Source of the DNA: Leucocoprinus leucothites
Taxonomy: Eukaryota; Basidiomycota; Agaricomycetes; Agaricales; Agaricaceae
Assembly: GCA_013368445.1 (NCBI GenBank)
Contig: JAACJO010000001.1
Span: 1,798,001 to 1,862,000, forward strand
DNA: 64,000 bases
Direction of reading: 5' to 3'
Shown in pieces: positions 11,213-22,523 of the stretch. The notes beneath the pieces are model-generated. The model was not told the DNA's origin. It made no database searches and worked only from the letters and a program-made list of their open reading frames with translations. A program made the position numbers and the translations under genes. The number at the start of each line of letters is the position of its first letter. The stretch's first letter is position 1.

Positions 11213-14200
11213 ATGGACACCTCTGTAATCATGGATAATGCTTCGCATGAGTTGGCAGTGAGGAACAGGGTATGCGGCATTTTAATCGGTCTCTGGACGC
11301 ACTTGGATGTTAAAATATACTAACTAAGTTTCCTACAGTTGGAATCTTTCAAACTGGGGGGGGTTCCGTCAACATCTTCCGCCCCCAACCTCTCTTTGAA
11401 CGCAGGCCATAATCGTTCACATTCTCGATCTCATTCACGTAGTCACTCTCGCAACCTTTCTGTTTCCTCTTTTCCTTTATCCCTTCCGACTGGCCCCTTG
11501 AATCAGCCGTCAACGCTCGCTCCTACTTCTATGGACAATACCTTTACCTCCTTTTCTTTTCCCGCTGTGACCAACCCTCCTTGTACCGCAAACAAACGCA
11601 ACTCTCATCATCGTCGTCGTTCCTCCGTTTCCACTCGAACAGAATCTGCAGAGCTCATGGGCGTTTCTCTTCCTGAACTTCCTCCGTCGAACTCTGACAA
11701 CAATGTCAACTTCGGAGACAAAGATTCCATCCGCCGGCGTGCATTGTGGGCCCTTGAAGGAAAGCCAGATGTTTCCTTCTCCAAGGTTGAGATTCCGGAT
11801 ATAAGCACGCCCGACCTTGAGAAGCCTTCGTTTGACTTCCGTATGTCTCCCGTTGATTAAGTCCCTATAAGTACTAATTGCTCTCTTTTTATCAGCAGCG
11901 AAACCTCCATTCCCGCCCGGATCAGGAGGTTCTTTTGTGTCAAACCTTGCTCCAATGGTTGGGAACAAGCGTGATTCATTCAAGTTGCTAGCTGCATCTT
12001 CCTCATCCAAAGATCAACTCCACACCCTCGTTGAAGAAGAAGAGGAGGAAGAGGAGCCAGTGCAACGAGATGTACGCGAGGATGAAACCGCTTCACCGTC
12101 AACTTTTGGTTCAGAGGTCATTCCCGACAGTTCAGAATTTTCTGTCATGTCCGAGGATACACCTGACAGTTGGGAGGCTGAAGCTGTCCTGGAGACATCC
12201 ATTGAGGACGACGCCCCCAATCCTATTCTTCCCCGTCCACGGCCGGCTGCACTCAACTTGCGCCCATTATCCCTAACTCCCGAGAACCTAGCTTCTCTCC
12301 ATGGCTTGCCAACACCCGCAGTAACTCCGAGTCAGCCCAATAGCTTGAAATCGTTATCTCTCGGTTCTGCTCCTTCCAAAGAGGAAACACAAAGCAATAC
12401 GACGAGCACACCAACACCTATGTCCCGTCGACCTCAGCTGTCATTGAAACTTAGCAACAGCAACAACGAGAGTTCCACTCCCACGGTTACTTCTGATGAT
12501 TCTCGTCCTCGTCGACGGAGTAGCATCACGTACAAGCCAGCTTCCCACGGTGCTGCCACAAGCTATGCAGGCCTACCCACGCCGGAAATGACGCCAACCT
12601 TCAAGGATCGCCGGTACTCTATCACTGAATCCATTCGTAGCACTAAGAGTGACGAGGAGTTTTTTCCTGGAGGACCTTCCCAAAACCGTCCCCTCAGCGC
12701 GAGCGAGCAACACTTCCTTGTTAAGTCGCATAATGCGCTTTTGGCACGCATAACCGACCTCGAGCGAGCTCTTACCAATCGCCGCAGGGTATCCTCTGGA
12801 TATGCCCGTTCAGACTTTGGAGGATCTCGGCCGACATCTATGCTCTCTGACTCCAGTGACTCCAGTAGTGAGCCAAGTGACGAGATGCTCAGGTTGATTG
12901 CTGATTTGAAGGCTGAGCGAGACGAGCTGAAAAGGGATGTCGACGGTTGGAGAACTCGTGTTGGCGATATGGAAAAACAGATGACCATGCTAACCAAACG
13001 TCTCGAGAATGAGCGCCGCGAGGCCTGGCTTGCCCGCTCTCAGGCAGGGTTACTAGAAATCGAGAAGGAAGGTCTTGAGAAGAAGTCTGAGGAGATGGAG
13101 AAAACTGTGGAAGAGCTAACTCTACGAAGTCAAGCCCTGACGGCCACGAGAGAAGACTTGACAAGGGAGAATGAGGAACTTAGAATGAAAATGCAAGAAC
13201 TTGAAGAACAGGTCAAGATTGTCGGGATGGATCTAGAAAAAGAACAGGAGTTGAGGAAGCTGCGGGACGAGGAATTCCTGGCGACCCCTGTCATTCATCC
13301 ATCCCCAAGCAGACCACGCTCGTCCTATGGTCGCAATCCCGGGAACACATTCGCGTCAATAGACTCCCTGGAAAGCTCGGCTACGGAGGTTGAGACCGAA
13401 TCGGCGGATGATTGTGAAGCCAGATTCAGTTTCATGCTTAAAGCCGTTCGGGAGGAAGATGATTTATTTGCATTTGGTGCTGACAGCGAGGATGACAGCG
13501 GTCTGGTCGGCTACGAGGATGAGGAAGATTCTGATACCAGTTTCCGCTCGTCGTCTTCCTTCGGCTCAATGGATGAACCAACTGAGACTCCTATTCAACC
13601 TGCCACTCCCTCTACTCCAAAGCCTCCCTTGGTTACATTCCCCCCTGTTCTGCCCTCTGATACCCAGCACCCCACGCATCAATCCACGGGGTCATGGTCC
13701 AAATCTTGGACGTTCCCTCGGGTCACTAACCCTCAGAGTGCGCAACACCACCACAAGCAAGAATCTGTTGATCACTTCTTTGGATGTATTGATGATGGCG
13801 ACAGCAGCGAGAATGGCTCGGTCCCATGCTCCCCGTCCCAGTATTCATTTGAGAAGAGCAAGAGTCTATTTGTGAATGCATTGAAAGAAGCCGAGGAGGA
13901 TGACTCACCTTTCTTCTTCCCTCAAGGAGCCGGTGTGGTTGCTGATGATAAACGTCTCGATGCTGTACTTGAGGAGGAAGAGAACGAGGAAATCACTGAA
14001 GACATCGAATCCGATACAGGCATGTTTGGAGAAATGGGAGGCATCACAATCACACTTTCTCCACCTCAGCCTGAAGATGATGAAGTTATTGTTGAACCTC
14101 CTCAACTTGTTGTACAGACAATCTTGCGTCCTGTTGAAAAGCCTCCTCAGTTACCCATGCTCAACTTCAATGATGACGTGGATGACGATGCGGGATTCAG

Positions 14201-15241
14201 TTTTGGTCGGGCTTTGGAACGATCTTGCTCTAATGAAGCGGACGGGAACGAGACTATTGTGTACACCAGCATCCCTTCGCCTCCCACTACTCCGACATCT
14301 GCAATTGATACACCCTCGGCCGCTGCTACTATTTCTCCGCCTTCATCAGATCCTCGCTCAGCATCACCCTCTACTATCCCCCGTTTTTCTGTCACTAAGT
14401 CCGCTTCATCTAAAGTGTCGTCCAAGGCAACGGCCTCATCGGTCTTTGATGCCTACGCCACTCCCCCATCAAAACGCGGCGGCACCACTCCCTCTTTCAT
14501 TCCCCAAGCAGTTTGCTCGCCTTCCCCCATTCGGACTGCTTCCATACCTCCAAAAAATAAGCTGGCTGGTACATCCACATTTATTCGCCAACCCCAAAGG
14601 AAGCCGCTGATGAGCGCCGCAAACGGGAAAGTCGCCCAGAGTGGAACAAATTCAAATGGTTCGAACCCTACATCTCAAATTGCTATTCGTACGTACTGAT
14701 TCTTTGTCTCTTTTCAGTAGATGTCGTGACTGACCTCAGTGATCCTTCTTTCATCAGATTCTCTGAGGATGAAAAATCGTACGGCCACGGGCACGGTCAA
14801 CAGACTCAGATCATGAAGAGTGTTGATTTAACGCAAGCACAATCAATATCTGATGGTGTACAGGACTCGCTACGACACCATGAAAACGTGACAAACCTCA
14901 GCACGAGCTTGACACTTACCTCAATAATGACCTCCCCAATCACGACGAAATTGACTGCTCTTCGCACATACATGCCGTTCTCGTGGGGTGCGCCAGCCCC
15001 TGCATTGATTTGCACCGTCCACCCTCCTGACTCGAGCATGGGCAACCTTCCATCGGGTTCCCGCTTATATGATCAAGACGGTCTTCCTCAACGCCGAAAT
15101 CCTCATCTCCGTGGATTCGTGACACGTCGACAACAGCTGGAGAAACTCAAAAAGAGGATGGATACGGAAGGCAGACGGCAGTTGAGCACTAGCGCCATTC
15201 CTCATTGCAAGAGTTGTGTGAACGGCACTGTGGCCCTCTGA
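11213..15241 (+). CDS. large coiled-coil protein of unknown function
   Basis: About 1279 residues from exons 11213-11269, 11339-11840, 11896-14692 and 14758-15241. The N-terminus has an His-Ser-Arg tandem (HSRSHSRSHSR, residues about 45-57) and a Ser/Arg-rich region. The middle third (near residues 460-640) is a heptad-rich coiled coil, for example ADLKAERDELKRDVDGWRTR and TRENEELRMKMQELEEQVK. Long acidic and Ser/Thr/Pro stretches follow. The C-terminus reads GFVTRRQQLEKLKKRM and ends in a CKSCVNG pair of cysteines. Intron 2 has a NAGNAG acceptor (11895 or 11898). The last splice is the least certain: using GTACGT at 14689 would end the protein at 14816. I do not recognise a named family; a scaffold or cytoskeletal role is only a guess. 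Confidence 0.75.
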
Positions 15242-15781
15242 AATTCATGTTCTTCCCCTTCCGAGTCAATCTGTGCTTTTCACCTGTGGTCATGACCTAT
15301 GCCTAACCCAAAAAAAAAATCAACGCCCCTATGCCCTTCACCATCCCCCGCCTCGTTTGTTTGTTCTTGGTACCACCAATATTCCTCGCTGTATATTCGA
15401 CCTATGTTTTTCTCCTCGAGTTCCCTTCGCGCCATGTCGCGTTTTCCTGTGCACGGCTCACAGCGTTCGACTTGAGGCTTGATGCCCGTTATTTTATCGT
15501 ATGTATTACTAGACGACTCGGAACGCTTCTATCAGAGATTCTACATGTTGATGTGTATAATGACGGACTTCTTCCCCGCTCTTTGAGCTCTTTATTACCT
15601 GCGCCTCATGAGCTGGAGGCTTGAATCTAAGCCCAACCTGAGAGCACTTCTGGAAGCCCTGAGAGACCATGCTCCGGAAGATTCCGTTGCGTAGGCGTGG
15701 GAAGTCGTGAGAGTTGGCAAAGGCAGTTAGCCTGCTCAGTGCTCGTCTCCTCCCGTCGTCTGTTCAACCACAAGTGTCACA
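15242..15781. other. intergenic, 3' UTR and promoter
   Basis: Same-direction gap of 540 bp. It contains a 10-nt A tract at about 15309-15318. Frames here are short and without family character. Confidence 0.5.
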
Positions 15782-16273
15782 ATGTCTGCTCCCCGGCGAA
15801 ACCTTCGCAGCAACTTAATGAAGAACTGGTTCGCCGTTGAGGTTAGTATTTTGTCTTACTGTCTTACTTGGCAGAACACTCATGAATAATCGTCCCGCAG
15901 GCGATTCCAATGTAAGGATATTTTGCGTGCCATTTTCTAGAGACGGAATCTAACCTTCACGCGTCAAATAAAGCTATGTTATCATTGGAGGTGTCTGTGT
16001 TGGCGCTTCTTGGTATTTAACCCGCCTGGCTTTCGGTTCCCAGAGTGAGTTCACTGTGGATGTTCCCCTGCCTTGTCAGTCTGACATGATGTTACTCAGT
16101 CGTCTGGACCAAAACAAACCCAACTCCTTGGAACACCATCAAATCAGATGAAGGCACCAAGCTTATGGAAGTCAACCAGAGGTTTGAGAAGAGGTATGTT
16201 CGTTCAGGAAGCTTACCCCGGTTTATGAGGCTAACACACGGGTCTGCGTAGTTGGTCTAGGGGAAAGCTGTAA
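15782..16273 (+). CDS. NDUFA4/MLRQ-like respiratory chain subunit
   Basis: Small single-pass protein of 85 residues from five exons (15782-15841, 15901-15911, 15974-16044, 16100-16193, 16252-16273); exon 2 is just 11 nt. A short basic N-terminus (SAPRRNLRSNLMKNWF) precedes one membrane helix at about residues 21-42 (IPIYVIIGGVCVGASWYL). Then comes the NDUFA4 signature region WTKTNPTPWNTIKSDEGTK and a tail ending in FEKSWSRGKL. Such proteins sit in the inner mitochondrial membrane, annotated either as a complex I MLRQ subunit or as cytochrome oxidase associated. Which holds in fungi cannot be told from sequence. Confidence 0.8.
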
Positions 16274-16557
16274 TTGAGCAAGATGCATAGACTTCTCTGA
16301 TTCTTCATCCACATCCCTTCTGTCATTGCTGGAATAGCTCAACCTGAATACATTGCGCTCTTCACACCCTGTCCACTTTGTTCCGATATTGTTGTCACGA
16401 GTTCGTGTGACTGAAGACAACAGGATAAGTAAGGACTGGCTCTTCCCTAGAGATTCTCTTAAATGTGTCTAAAATGTCGACATCTCGTCTTTGATTGGTC
16501 CAGCTGACTCTTAAAGTCTAAAACTTCTTGAGCTATTAACCACACACTTGAATCGTT

Positions 16558-17933
16558 ATGTCTGATAACACCAACCTGTCCAAAGCCTTCAGGCATAGGG
16601 TCCTCGAATATCCTCCTGATAGCAAAGAAGATAAGCCAATCGACGGATACCAAGTTGTGGGTCCTGACCCAAGCCTTTAAACGCTTTTTGGCTGACTCTA
16701 TACAAAGCCAACAAGCGATGGACCTCTTGGTCTACCTGCGCTGGTGTTTGGATGTGCAGTGTTCTCGGGCCAGTATAACTCTGAAGATCACATTCTGAGC
16801 CAGGAGGGGATCCGTGCTGTTCGCCTTGGCCTACGGTAGAAGAGCCCAAAGCAACACTATTGACCATTTTTCGCTGATCCCCTTATAGATATGGTATCCG
16901 TGCGTTTGATACCTCCAGATACTACGGGCCTTCCGAGTACGTTTTGGGGAATATCCTGTCAACACTCAAGGATGAGTTTCCCCGGTCTTCCTACCAGATT
17001 GTCTGTTCCCCCTCCTTTTCAGTGACATTCAGATTGACTGATATAAAGGAGCTCTAGACGACTAAGTGCGGTCGCTTTGGCCTTGATGATTTCGATTATT
17101 CTCCCGCAAGGATCCGCCAATGCGTTCTGGAGAGCCTGGAGCGATTGCAGACTACATACCTTGACGCGGTATATCTGCATGACGTGGAGTTTATTGCACC
17201 CCAAGTTATGCCCAAGACGGATGGTAATCACGTAACTGCACTGGGTGCTGATGCAGCCGCATACGGACTAGCCCAAGGCGACGAGGCCAAAGTCCACGGT
17301 GAAGGAGACCAAAAGATTTTGGATGCCATTGCCGAGCTTCGAAAATTGAAGCAGGAGGGTATTGTGAGGAACATAGGAATCACTGGTATGAGCGTCGTCC
17401 CTCCTAGAATTGGAAAACATGCTCACGCATTTCCAGGATATCCTCTCCCTACCCTCCTAAGGCTTGCAATTCTCGTCAATGGCACTCTCCCGTATGAGCC
17501 AGTTGATGTTATATTGTCATACTCGCACCTCACGCTTCAAAACTCGACCTTCAATGCCTTTGCACCGTATTTTTATGAACGTGCGAAGGTCAAGCAACTT
17601 TTGGCCGCCTCACCGCTGAGTATGGGTTTGCTTACCCCAAAACCCCCTTCATGGCATCCAGCGCCCGATCTATTGAGATCGGCAGTCATAGATGCTCTGA
17701 AAATTGCCCCAGACTTGCCCAACCTTGCTCTAGGCTATGCGGCACGACAGACAGGTACCAAGACGCCACTCGTTGGAGGGTTTAGCAACGTGAGAGAGGT
17801 GCACAATTGTGTCAAAGTTTGGAGAGAAGTCCATGAGACAAAGAACAGTGATGAAAGGATCCAACAGGAGAAAGATGTCATCGGGCTTTTCGAGGAGGCA
17901 AAATACTTGGATTGGTCGTGGAATTCCCCGTAG
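16558..17933 (+). CDS. ARA2: aldo-keto reductase, D-arabinose 1-dehydrogenase type
   Basis: Aldo-keto reductase of 387 residues that resembles Ara2/L-galactose dehydrogenase. These oxidise D-arabinose or L-galactose with NAD(P) towards D-erythroascorbate-type antioxidants. Five exons: 16558-16656, 16708-16835, 16889-17000, 17058-17385, 17437-17933. The catalytic tetrad is visible: D83 and Y88 in FDTSRYYG, K116 in TTKCGRFG and H154 in YLHDVE. PLVGGFSNVREV near the end fits the cofactor-binding loop. The first exon junction (GTT|GTGGGT at 16657) is chosen because it keeps frame with a normal donor. AKR membership is certain; the exact sugar is inferred. Confidence 0.82.
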
Positions 17934-18114
17934 AGTTCTTGTCTGTATATTGTTTCTTATAGCAATGAAAAGCGATGTATGAATCGGCCGATTAAGACAA
18001 CTTGTGCACCTGTTGGTACATACATGACCAAATCGAGGATGCACGAAGCTTTGATCGCCGCAGCATCACTTGTTATTTCTTTCGACTCTTCACATCCGAG
18101 TCCCGACTGTAGAT

Positions 18115-20040
18115 ATGGCTATCGATGGCTTAATCCTTCTTGATAATACTGGGTCAGTCTTGATCGTTTGCTACCGCACCTTTGACCTAACAATGTCACT
18201 GATAGTCGGCCAATTATACAGTCTGGTTTCAGGTCATCCCAACCCTCCTATCCACTTCTACACGTCGACGCGTTCAACAACGCTCTGGCAAAAGAATCAC
18301 GACCATCTGATGTTGACCCCATTTTATACGTTCCTTCACTAACTCACGGCAGTCCAAGTGCTTGTTGCCACATTCCCTGTGGGGATATGAGGGTACTTTG
18401 TCCAGTTAGTGGAGATGGTGCGTCAGATCATGTTGTGTAGCTGCTCAATATGCCTGACTACGTTATCTAGTGGATCCACTTTTTGCATTTGCATTCCTGC
18501 AAACGTTCGTGGACATCTTGAAGGAATATTTCGGCACCGTCTCGGCTGCCACCATGAGGGAGAACTTCGACGTTGTGTATCAGGTGCGCTCCTAGCGAAC
18601 CTCTCCTTGTTTGCATTGTCTGAAAGTACCAAGCTTCTGGAAGAGACTTTAGATGCCGGAGGGAGGCCATTAACAACTTCTCCCAATGCCCTCCGGGACA
18701 TTGTCCTTCCGCCTTCTCTATTGACCAAACTTTTGAGTGTTGCCGGTGCCAATGTTAATACCTCATTCAACACTGGTACCGGGGGTCCTTTCTCGTCACC
18801 GACTCCGTGGAGAAAGGCCAATGTACGACACAATGCTAATGAAATCTACTTTGACATGGTAGAAGAACTTAATGCGATCGTGAACAAGTACGTGACTTCT
18901 CTCACTGCGCATTCGTCCAACATCTTTCTCACTGTTATTAAAACAGAAACGGTGTTGCTCTTTCGAGCACCGTTTGGGGGAAAATTGAGACTAATTGCAG
19001 ACTATCAGGTTTGCACCGTTTTCCATGACGAAGTTTATTGCCTCGTGCTGACTGGCGTTATGTGTAGGCAACCCCGATTGTCTCTTGTCTTTCACAAACC
19101 CTCAAGCTTTAACCGATTGTTCTTTTCATCCGTGTGTACGGTATGTTCTGATATGCTTCCTCTCCGCGGATTTGAATTAAAAGTGGAGTCAAAATAAGGA
19201 TTCAGCGTTGGACGCGTGATAAATCTCTTTCATTCGTTCCACCAGACGGCCGCTTTACATTAGCAGAGTATCGTTTTACACCTGCAGCTTCAGCTCCTAC
19301 AGCACGCTTCGCATCGTCAGGTTCCGAAGTCGTTAATCCCTCGAAGGACACAGTTCCGATTCCTTTTGTCATTAAAACTGTTTACGATCTAGAGGACAAT
19401 GGGGGTGCGTAGGCGAACCTTCTCATTTCGGGATGTCCCTTGTGGGGTGCTAACGGTGAACATTTTACCTTCAGCCCAGTTCGACATCACATTCACGTCG
19501 CGACTGACGACGCGTGCTCTCGAGAACATTGTGATCGAGATGAATGTTGGCCGGGGAGCGGGAGGAATCAAATGCGTGGCCACTCGGGGCACTGGTATCG
19601 GCCGGAACGTAGGTATGGATATGGGTATGACAAACAACATGGGTGCATCATGGGCTTTTGACACGAACAAGAAGGCCAGTGTTCTCATCCAACTTTTGGG
19701 GTCTGTTTGTTCTGGTACTTATTCCCCGATCTCATCACATTAGGTGTTAAAGTGGGAGATTTCAAACGCTCCCCCTTCGAGCACTTGGAGTTTGCGAGGC
19801 TCTTTCACAACTCCGTCGGTGTTTTGCGTCTTCTTGTTGTCTTTTCATGACAATTAACGATCACGAATTCACAGATCTACAAAACCTCGCCCATCACACG
19901 CTCTCCAAATTCGCTTCGAGATACAATCACATACGTTTTCTGCCCTCAAGGTCGATCAATTACGAGTGACAGGCGAGTCATATAAGCCGTACAAGGGCGT
20001 CAGAGGGCGCTCGTTTGGAAATGTTGAATGGAGGTGGTGA
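18115..20040 (+). CDS. APM3: AP-3 complex subunit mu
   Basis: Medium chain of the AP-3 adaptor, which sorts cargo from Golgi/endosomes to the vacuole. Ten exons give 464 residues: 18115-18152, 18206-18417, 18471-18583, 18634-18887, 18947-19008, 19068-19140, 19199-19404, 19475-19674, 19744-19814, 19875-20040. The N-terminus MAIDGLILLDNTGRPIIQSG is the longin-like half. From about residue 195 the mu-homology domain reads GVALSSTVWGKIETNCRLSG, then FVPPDGRFTLAEYRF, WAFDTNKKVLKWEI, and ends FGNVEWRW. Intron 8 either uses a GC donor at 19675 (NKKVLKWEI) or a GTTCTC donor 6 nt later (NKKASVLKWEI). Intron 9 needs donor GTCGGT at 19815. It converges with STI1, with 178 bp between stops. Confidence 0.9.
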
Positions 20041-20218
20041 AGAAAACGCTAGATCTTGCACCTCACAGTGTGGGTAGATCTCGATGAGCATGTTGTTAAG
20101 GATGTTGAATGCAATGAATTAAACAACTCGAGGGTTAAATGATGTGTGCAAAAATCGGATCTACTACTAAAGCAAGACTTCGAAAACCAAGGAACATGAC
20201 AAACTACCAGATCATCAA

Positions 20219-22523
20219 TCACCGTGTCCTGATGATGCCAGCGTTGATGAGCTTCTGGATTTTTTGACGGACGACAGGATTCTTTAGATGGTCCTGGAGG
20301 GCCTGAGGGTTCTCCTGTGCTTGCTGAAGAATTGATTGCATAATAGGGTCGTTCATGATTTCCTGTGGACACGAGGTTAATGAATGTCATAAGCTCGGGA
20401 TAACCGCGCTCTTACCGCGACTTCGGGGTCGCGCATGGCGCGATTCAATGTCTCCTCTTGAGATTCATTGCCACGCTGAGCGAAGAGAGCTTGCTGGCAC
20501 TTAAACTCCTGCTGCTGTATCTCCTTCGTGTGTTGTTTCTCGGTGTCATTTTCAATGGCTTCCTGGACAGCCTCGATAGCTTTGGTATAATCACGCATTG
20601 CGAACAAGACGTTCGATTTGCGGATGTATGCCTTGACTACAAAACAAAATCAGTATCTCCTGACTGGTCTTTAGGAATCTACCAAAAATACATACCGAAT
20701 TTAGGGTCAATTTTGATGGCCTCATTCACGTCTTTCAGAGCTTCGGGGAGCGCAGCTAGCTTGGTGTATGCAGCAGCGCGGTTGTTGTAACCCCGTGGGT
20801 CAGAAGGATCGCGCTTAATACTCTCTGTGTAATCCTTGACGGCTCCTACAAAATCGCCAGCCTTGAACTTGACATTTCCCTCTTCACGAGCAACATGGCT
20901 CTTTTCAGGATCGACATAGGCTTTCTTGTCTGCATCAGCTTTGAGACGCTCGACCTCACGGAGTTTGTTGAGAATATCAGGTGTGCGGTGTTCAGTCAGT
21001 GATTTCTGGAAGTATTTAATTGCAGAAGCAACATCGCCTTTGCGTTGGTAAGCGTTGCCGACACGACCAAGAGCCTTGGCGACGAGAGTGTAATCTGAGC
21101 GAAGCTGGGAGAATAGGTCAGTCAAAAAGAATGCTTTCATGAAAATCAGTGTGACGTCTTACCGAGCGACCTTCTTCGACAGCTTTTTCGCAGGTTTCGA
21201 TAGCCTTGTCATAGTCGCCTTTCTCGAAATAGGCAGCTAAGAAAAAACAGTCAGGGGAAATGACAGGTCGGCCAAAAGCAATCGACATTCTTACCTCCGG
21301 CATTGGACAAGAATGTGATATCCTTGGGGTAAAGCTCCCATGCCTTTTCAAAATTCTTAATAGCAGTATCAAAATCACGTTTCTTGTATGCCTCAGCACC
21401 CGCTTTCTTGCTTGCTTCAGCCTCCCTCTTGGCTTTGGCCTCTTCCTCATCGAGTTCCTCCATCTCAACATCTTGAGCCGGCGTGGGTTCTGGCTCGGGC
21501 CTCTTAGCGGAAGAGGGGGTGGTAGCTGCCGGTGGAGGTGTTGGGATCCGTGGTTCTTGTTGTGGAGGAGCCCCTTCGCTTGAACCTTCGGGGCGTGTTT
21601 GAGCCTGGATGTCAATACCCATGAGAACACCCAGGGCATCGATCATACGGGGATCCTGCAAAGCACTGGGATTGCTTATTCAATAACACGAATTTTTTTT
21701 AAGCTTGTATGTTACTTACTTTTGCGCAAGAGCAGGGTTTCTCTGAATTGCTTGGAGCTAGTATTTGTTAGGTCAAGTTTCCACGGGGAGAAGAATAGTA
21801 TGAAACGCGTACGCTTTGGAGGAAAGAGGGATCGGCGAGGTGTTTTGATGTACGGGGATTTGTTGCTAATTTCGCAATGGCACTGGGATCGGAAAATATC
21901 TTTCCGAGACCCAGACCATCATCACCGCCGGCAGCACTAGCTGTGAGATCCATTGCATCAAACAGGCTGACATCACCCGTTCCTATGGATGAAACGTACC
22001 TTGTGCATCCTTAACTTCTTGCAACCCCTTACGCATGGCAGGGGTATCTTCCAGTTTAAGACCCGCTTCAAACGCTTCAACAGCTTCGTCAAAGCGACGG
22101 AGGCCATGTAGTGCAGCTCCTTTACGTAGGTACCCCTTGGCCCAAGAAGGATTCACCTCTATACACTATGGAAGTTATTACAACGTTAGATATATAAAAA
22201 TGCGACAAGACTAAATCGGAAGGAAGAATCTTTCACGCTTACTTTCTGGGCGTCTTCAAAAGCCTTTGCGTACTCTTTCTTGCCTGCTTCTGCGGCACTG
22301 CGGTTGGAGTATAGAACGTGGTTCTTAGGGTCGATTTCGATGGCCTTGGAGAAAAGGCTGATGGCCGTATCCCAATCTTTGGCTGCGAAGGCCTTGTTAC
22401 CCTGATCCTTGAGTGTGTTGACCTGTATGTGTGGGATGATAAGACAAGGGAGCAGCGATTCGAATTTCGGGTTAGAGCGATCAATACGCTGGAAGAGAAA
22501 TTGGATATACGTACGTCAGTCAT
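20219..22523 (-). CDS. STI1: Hsp70-Hsp90 organising co-chaperone Sti1/Hop
   Basis: Adaptor that hands clients from Hsp70 to Hsp90. Ten exons: 22523-22515, 22422-22243, 22165-22000, 21940-21813, 21757-21720, 21665-21295, 21236-21163, 21104-20696, 20636-20416, 20362-20219, giving 579 residues. Order: TPR1 (about 1-115, [18 protein letters not shown]), a DP1 domain with the NP-rich helix ([16 protein letters not shown]), a Pro/Glu linker, TPR2A and TPR2B (about 240-510), and DP2 at the C-terminus ([19 protein letters not shown]). The first coding exon is only 9 nt (Met-Thr-Asp), followed by a 92-nt intron. A heat shock element lies about 110 bp upstream, which fits induction by Hsf1. Length is normal for the family. 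Confidence 0.96.

Noticed and set aside
15273..15624. Overlapping plus-strand frames after the coiled-coil gene
   Set aside because: They overlap in different frames, contain a long A tract region and show no domain; read as UTR and promoter.
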